Shown here piece by piece: positions 4,670 to 8,103 of a stretch of DNA of 8,103 nt. The position numbers were made by a program, and so were the translations under genes. The notes under the pieces are model-generated. The model was not told the DNA's origin, ran no database searches, and was given only the letters and a program-made list of their open reading frames with translations. Origin of the DNA: CAZCWX01 sp964502465 (lineage in GTDB: Bacteria; Desulfobacterota; Binatia; Bin18); NCBI GenBank assembly GCA_964502465.1, contig CAZCWX010000472.1:1-8103 (forward strand), written 5' to 3'. Numbering within the stretch: the stretch's first letter is position 1; each line of letters starts with the position of its first letter.

Positions 4670-6079
4670 TCAGCTTTGCCGCGAGCGGCGATCCACGTTT
4701 AACGCGGCTTCACGTAGGGCTTCGGGCAGCGTCGGATGGGCATGAACTGCACGGGCAATATCTTCGGCAGCGGCACCGAACTCCATCGCCAGTACCGCTT
4801 CAGCAATCAGGTCCGAGGCGCGTGGTCCAATGATGTGCACGCCGATCACGCGATCGCTCTTCGCCTCGGCGATGACCTTAACCATCCCTTCGGCTTCGTC
4901 CATACATCGAGCACGACCACTGGCGAGAAACGAGAAGGTCCCGGTTCGATAGGGGATTTCTGTCGCCTTTGCTGCTTCTTCGGATAGGCCAACCGAAGCG
5001 ACTTCTGGCCAGGTGTAGACCACATTCGGGATCACGTCGTAATTCACGTGTCCTGCCTGGCCTGCCAGACGTTCAGCAAGCGCCACACCTTCTTCTTCTG
5101 CTTTATGGGCAAGCATCGGACCAGCGATGACATCGCCAATCGCGTATACCCCTGGGATATTGGTTTGATAATGCTGATCTACCAGGATGCGTCCACGATC
5201 GTCGAAGGCAATGCCTATCTCTGCAGCACCGAGCCCATTGGTATAAGGTTTCCGTCCTACCGCGACGAGGACGCGGTCTGCTGTCAATTCACCCCGTTTT
5301 CCTTTGTCGTTCTCCACCGCCAGCGTGACCGACCCATTCTGTATGGCTCCCTGAGTGACCCGCGTATTTAACAGGAAGGTAAACCCTTGCTTGGTGAGCG
5401 CACGCTGCAACGCGGACGAAATCTGGGTATCGGTCCCAGGGACCAAGCGCGGCATGAGCTCGACCACCGTGACTTTTGCACCCAAACGGAGCCAAACCGA
5501 GCCTAATTCGAGGCCAATCGCTCCCCCACCAATAACCACGAAATGCTGCGGTACTTCGGGTAAACTGAGCGCTTCGGTCGAGCTCATGATCCGCTCACCA
5601 TCAAAAGGCAGCGTGGGAAGCGCAATCGGCTCGCTGCCCGTGGCGATGACAATTGCGTCCGCTTGCACGAATTGCTGGGTACCATCAGCAGCAGTGACTT
5701 CGACAGTTTTTGTATCGCGAAAGCGTGCCTGCCCGTGTACACTCACGATCTTGTTCTTTTTGAACAACCCGGCGATCCCCTGGGTCAGCCCCTTCACTAC
5801 CGTATCCTTGCGCGCCAGCATGGTCGGTAGTTCCAGCCTGAGCCCCTCACAGACGATACCGTGGTGGGCAAACTTCGTCTGCGCTTGAGCAAACCATTCG
5901 CTGGAGTCGAGCAGCGCTTTGCTGGGAATGCAGCCGATGTTCAGACACGTGCCACCAAGACTGGGGGTCTTTTCTAGACAGGCGACCCGAAAACCCAACT
6001 GCGCAGCGCGGATCGCGCCAACGTATCCGCCGGGTCCTGCACCGATGATAACAACATCAAAGCGTTGCGTGTCAGCCAT
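4670..6079 (-). CDS. lpdA: Dihydrolipoyl dehydrogenase (E3)
   Basis: A 469-residue flavoprotein that reoxidises the dihydrolipoyl group of E2 using FAD and NAD+, the E3 part of the 2-oxoglutarate dehydrogenase complex and often shared with other 2-oxoacid complexes. The FAD motif GAGPGG is at 13-18. The redox disulfide is C45/C50 in GGTCLNIGCIPSKALL (42-57), ATGSEP is at 146-151 and the NAD motif GGGAIG at 184-189. The second FAD contact GD is at 315-316. The C-terminal catalytic pair H448 and E453 sits in HPTLPE of the dimer interface. All key residues are present and the length is normal for the family. The ATG at 6079 is set by the conserved N-terminus; its ribosome site is weak (GGA, 9-base spacing). 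It is the last gene of sucA-odhB-lpdA, 29 bases after odhB, so it may depend on readthrough or coupling. Confidence 0.97.
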   Translation of the reverse strand: MADTQRFDVVIIGAGPGGYVGAIRAAQLGFRVACLEKTPSLGGTCLNIGCIPSKALLDSSEWFAQAQTKFAHHGIVCEGLRLELPTMLARKDTVVKGLTQGIAGLFKKNKIVSVHGQARFRDTKTVEVTAADGTQQFVQADAIVIATGSEPIALPTLPFDGERIMSSTEALSLPEVPQHFVVIGGGAIGLELGSVWLRLGAKVTVVELMPRLVPGTDTQISSALQRALTKQGFTFLLNTRVTQGAIQNGSVTLAVENDKGKRGELTADRVLVAVGRKPYTNGLGAAEIGIAFDDRGRILVDQHYQTNIPGVYAIGDVIAGPMLAHKAEEEGVALAERLAGQAGHVNYDVIPNVVYTWPEVASVGLSEEAAKATEIPYRTGTFSFLASGRARCMDEAEGMVKVIAEAKSDRVIGVHIIGPRASDLIAEAVLAMEFGAAAEDIARAVHAHPTLPEALREAALNVDRRSRQS

Positions 6080-6108
6080 TCTTTATATTCCGCAATCCGT
6101 TATTGTTC

Positions 6109-7383
6109 TTACATGCCCAGTAACAGCCGATTCGGATCTTCGATACAATCCTTCACCCGCCGGAGGAACAACACCGCTTCTCGTCCATCGACGATCCGGT
6201 GGTCATACGACAGCGCGACATACATCATCGAGCGCACAACGATTTCGTCATGCGCAGCGACCATTGGACGTTTTTCAATCTTGTGCAGACCCAGAATACC
6301 ACTTTGCGGCGGATTCAGGATCGGTGTGGATAACAAGGAGCCAAAGACCCCACCATTACTAATAGTGAAAGTCCCGCCAGTCAGCGCTTCAACGTTGATC
6401 TTGCCAGTACGCGCACGTTGACCCAGATCGGCTAACTCAGTTTCAATCTCGGCGAGGCTTTTGCGATCGACATCACGGATCACTGGAACAAGCAGCCCTT
6501 GTTCCGTTGCGACGGCAATCCCTAAGGCATAGTAGTCCTTGTAGACGATGTCGTCCCCACGGATTTCGGCATTGATGGCGGGGAAAGCACGCAACGCTTC
6601 AACGCTAGCCTTGGCAAAAAACGAGAGTAATCCCAGTGAGACGCCAAAGCGCTCCTTAAAGGACTCATTATATTTCGCCCGCATCGCCATCACTGCGGTC
6701 ATGTCGATCTCATTGAACGTCGTCAAAATTGCTGCGGTATGCTGTGCTTGCACAAGGCGTTCGGCGATCCGTTTACGGATGCGGCTCATCGGCTCACGCC
6801 GCTCGCGGAGTCCTGAGCCATCGACTGGGTGGGGTTTCGCAGACGGACGCACAGCCGTTGCAGGCACGCCACTGGACGCTATTGGCTGGGATTGCGGCTG
6901 AACCGCTGCAGGAGCAAGCCCTTCTGAGGCCTTTGCTTCAAGGTGTTGCAGGACATCTTCCTTCGTCAAGCGCCCACCCCGGCCTGTGGCGGCGACAGCA
7001 GCAGGGGGGAGGCCATGTTCCTCAACCAGTCGCCGCACCGCAGGACTGAGGGGCGCAGGCATGCCACCTCCCGGCTCAGCTACAGGACGCGCAGGCGAGG
7101 AGGGAGTTGCCTCAGGCTGCGCCGTCACCGTTGGGCGTGCTGCACTCCCAGAAGCGACACGCCCAATGATCTCACCAATCTCGACCTTTTCCCCTTCACC
7201 TTTGAGAATCTCGCTTAACACGCCGGACTCAGGAGCAACAAGCTCCACCGTTGCTTTATCCGTCTCAAGCTCGACGATCACTTCATCGCGCTCAACGCTC
7301 TCACCAGCAGTCTTGAGCCAGCGCAGGACCGTTGCCTCGGTAATGGATTCCCCTAAGGCAGGGACAACAATATCAATGGTCAT
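6109..7383 (-). CDS. odhB: 2-oxoglutarate dehydrogenase E2 (dihydrolipoyllysine-residue succinyltransferase)
   Basis: This 424-residue protein forms the core of the 2-oxoglutarate dehydrogenase complex and transfers the succinyl group from lipoamide to CoA. One N-terminal lipoyl domain (1-76) carries the lipoylated lysine K43 in ELETDKATVEL. An Ala/Pro-rich linker (77-110) leads to a peripheral subunit-binding domain (about 112-148, SPAVRRLVEEHGLPP...GRGGRLTKEDVL) that docks E1/E3. A second linker (150-195) precedes the catalytic domain. That domain has the active-site block FTISNGGVFGSLLSTPIL (339-356) and HRIVDG at 395-400 (catalytic H395 and D399). The GESITEATVLRWLK start and LSYDHRIVDGREAV are closer to succinyl than to acetyl transferases, and linkage to sucA supports that. 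The ATG at 7383 has GAGGAG four bases upstream. It is also called sucB. A duplicated 12-base repeat lies just before its ribosome site. Confidence 0.97.
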   Translation of the reverse strand: MTIDIVVPALGESITEATVLRWLKTAGESVERDEVIVELETDKATVELVAPESGVLSEILKGEGEKVEIGEIIGRVASGSAARPTVTAQPEATPSSPARPVAEPGGGMPAPLSPAVRRLVEEHGLPPAAVAATGRGGRLTKEDVLQHLEAKASEGLAPAAVQPQSQPIASSGVPATAVRPSAKPHPVDGSGLRERREPMSRIRKRIAERLVQAQHTAAILTTFNEIDMTAVMAMRAKYNESFKERFGVSLGLLSFFAKASVEALRAFPAINAEIRGDDIVYKDYYALGIAVATEQGLLVPVIRDVDRKSLAEIETELADLGQRARTGKINVEALTGGTFTISNGGVFGSLLSTPILNPPQSGILGLHKIEKRPMVAAHDEIVVRSMMYVALSYDHRIVDGREAVLFLRRVKDCIEDPNRLLLGM

Positions 7384-7400
7384 GGAACTCCTCAGAGTGT

Positions 7401-7426
7401 GGAATGGAGAATGCGGAATGGAGAAT
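7401..7426. repeat. Tandem 12-base direct repeat in the sucA-odhB gap
   Basis: GGAATGGAGAAT occurs at 7401-7412 and again, perfectly, at 7415-7426, with GC between, giving a 14-base period. It sits in the 87-base gap inside the operon, about 7 bases upstream of the odhB ribosome site (7388-7393). The motif is simple and purine-rich on the plus strand, so on the transcribed (minus-sense) mRNA it is pyrimidine-rich. It may be a microsatellite-like intergenic repeat family or a slippage product. No role is evident. Confidence 0.75.
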
Positions 7427-7470
7427 AAAAAAGCTCAAATCCACCTGACCACAATCCGAAATTGACAATC

Positions 7471-8103
7471 TTATGTCGCCAGTGCCTGTTCGACTAACGC
7501 GGCCTGTTCTTGGTGGTGGAGCCGCTGTGATCCTGTCGCAGGGCTGGCCTGAGGTTTTCGCCCCGCATAGCGAAAAGCCTGGTGAGGACGCAGAAGCGTC
7601 GGTAACCGTTCGTACATGAAACTCCATGCTCCCATGTTGCGCGGTTCTTCCTGAACCCACACGATATCAGTTGCCTGCTCATAACGGGTGAGGATCTCAA
7701 TCAGCTGTTCATCCGGAAATGGATAGAGCTGTTCGACCCGCACGATGGCAACATCGCTACGCTGGTGCTGTTCTCGCTCGGCGAGGAGATCAGAATAGAC
7801 CTTGCCACTGCAGAGGAGCACATGGGCAACCTGCTGTGGATCTGCGATGGTGCTGTCATCCAACACCTGGTGAAACGACCCTTCCACCAGGTCAGTCACC
7901 GATGAAACAGCCAGGCGATGACGCAGAAGACTCTTTGGGGTCATAATCACCAGGGGCTTGCGAAAACTCCGTTTCATTTGCCGTCGCAAGAGGTGAAAGA
8001 ACTGGGCTGGTGTCGTACAGTTGGCAACCTGGATATTGTCCTCAGCGCACAGTTGGAGAAAGCGTTCGAGTCGCGCACTGGAGTGTTCAGATCCCTGCCC
8101 TTC
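7471..8103 (-). CDS. sucA: 2-oxoglutarate dehydrogenase E1 (thiamine-dependent), C-terminal part
   Basis: The gene runs off the right edge; about 210 C-terminal residues are present, ending at TAA (7471-7473). It decarboxylates 2-oxoglutarate with thiamine diphosphate and passes the succinyl group to the lipoyl arm of OdhB. The visible start EGQGSEHSSARLERFLQLCA and then NIQVANCTTPAQFFHLLRRQ are hallmark E1o sequences, part of the transketolase-like pyrimidine-binding region. RKPLVIMTPKSLLRH follows. The C-terminal domain contains LCSGKVYSDL, VEQLYPFP and WVQEEPRNMGAW, as in complete SucA. An ATG at 7974-7976 is internal, not a start. The gap to odhB is 87 bases, long for this operon, and holds a direct repeat. 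It is the promoter-proximal gene of the visible leftward operon; its promoter lies outside the window. Confidence 0.97.
   Translation of the reverse strand, partial: EGQGSEHSSARLERFLQLCAEDNIQVANCTTPAQFFHLLRRQMKRSFRKPLVIMTPKSLLRHRLAVSSVTDLVEGSFHQVLDDSTIADPQQVAHVLLCSGKVYSDLLAEREQHQRSDVAIVRVEQLYPFPDEQLIEILTRYEQATDIVWVQEEPRNMGAWSFMYERLPTLLRPHQAFRYAGRKPQASPATGSQRLHHQEQAALVEQALAT

Noticed and set aside
1..8103. tRNA, rRNA, CRISPR array, riboswitch or prophage genes
   Set aside because: No cloverleaf-like or rRNA-like sequence, no regularly spaced repeats and no phage structural or integrase genes were seen on either strand by eye.

Overview
The window looks like chromosomal DNA of a moderately GC-rich bacterium. 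Shine-Dalgarno sites are clear, genes are tightly packed, and a sucA-odhB-lpdA operon encodes the aerobic 2-oxoglutarate dehydrogenase complex. A Gram-negative of broadly proteobacterial type, or an uncultured relative, is plausible. Nothing here (no rRNA, no clade-specific marker) fixes the taxon.

Layout: (1) 1-337, + strand: the 3' end of a hydantoinase/oxoprolinase A-type gene. (2) 338-583: a convergent gap holding a terminator-like hairpin for the leftward genes and a paired REP-like palindrome. (3) 584-2162, - strand: two tandem short-chain dehydrogenases (SDRs) 10 bp apart, the second gene's Shine-Dalgarno touching the first gene's stop codon. (4) 2163-2434: a divergent promoter region. 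(5) 2435-3927, + strand: a small ABM-fold monooxygenase, then a questin-oxidase-family protein. (6) 4062-4373, + strand: a short coiled-coil protein with near-perfect heptad repeats. (7) 4374-4669: a convergent gap with hairpins and what appears to be an internally deleted IS5-type transposase. (8) 4670-8103, - strand: lpdA, odhB and the 3' part of sucA.

The right half is central metabolism. SucA (E1o) decarboxylates 2-oxoglutarate, OdhB (E2o) carries the lipoyl arm and transfers the succinyl group to CoA, and Lpd (E3) reoxidises the dihydrolipoamide with NAD+. The left half looks accessory and oxidative. Two NAD-type SDRs diverge from an ABM monooxygenase and a questin-oxidase-like protein, an enzyme set similar in kind to those that oxidise and ring-open aromatic polyketides (anthrones and anthraquinones). 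No polyketide synthase, transporter or regulator lies in the window, so the substrate is unknown. This cluster is the best candidate for an undescribed pathway here.
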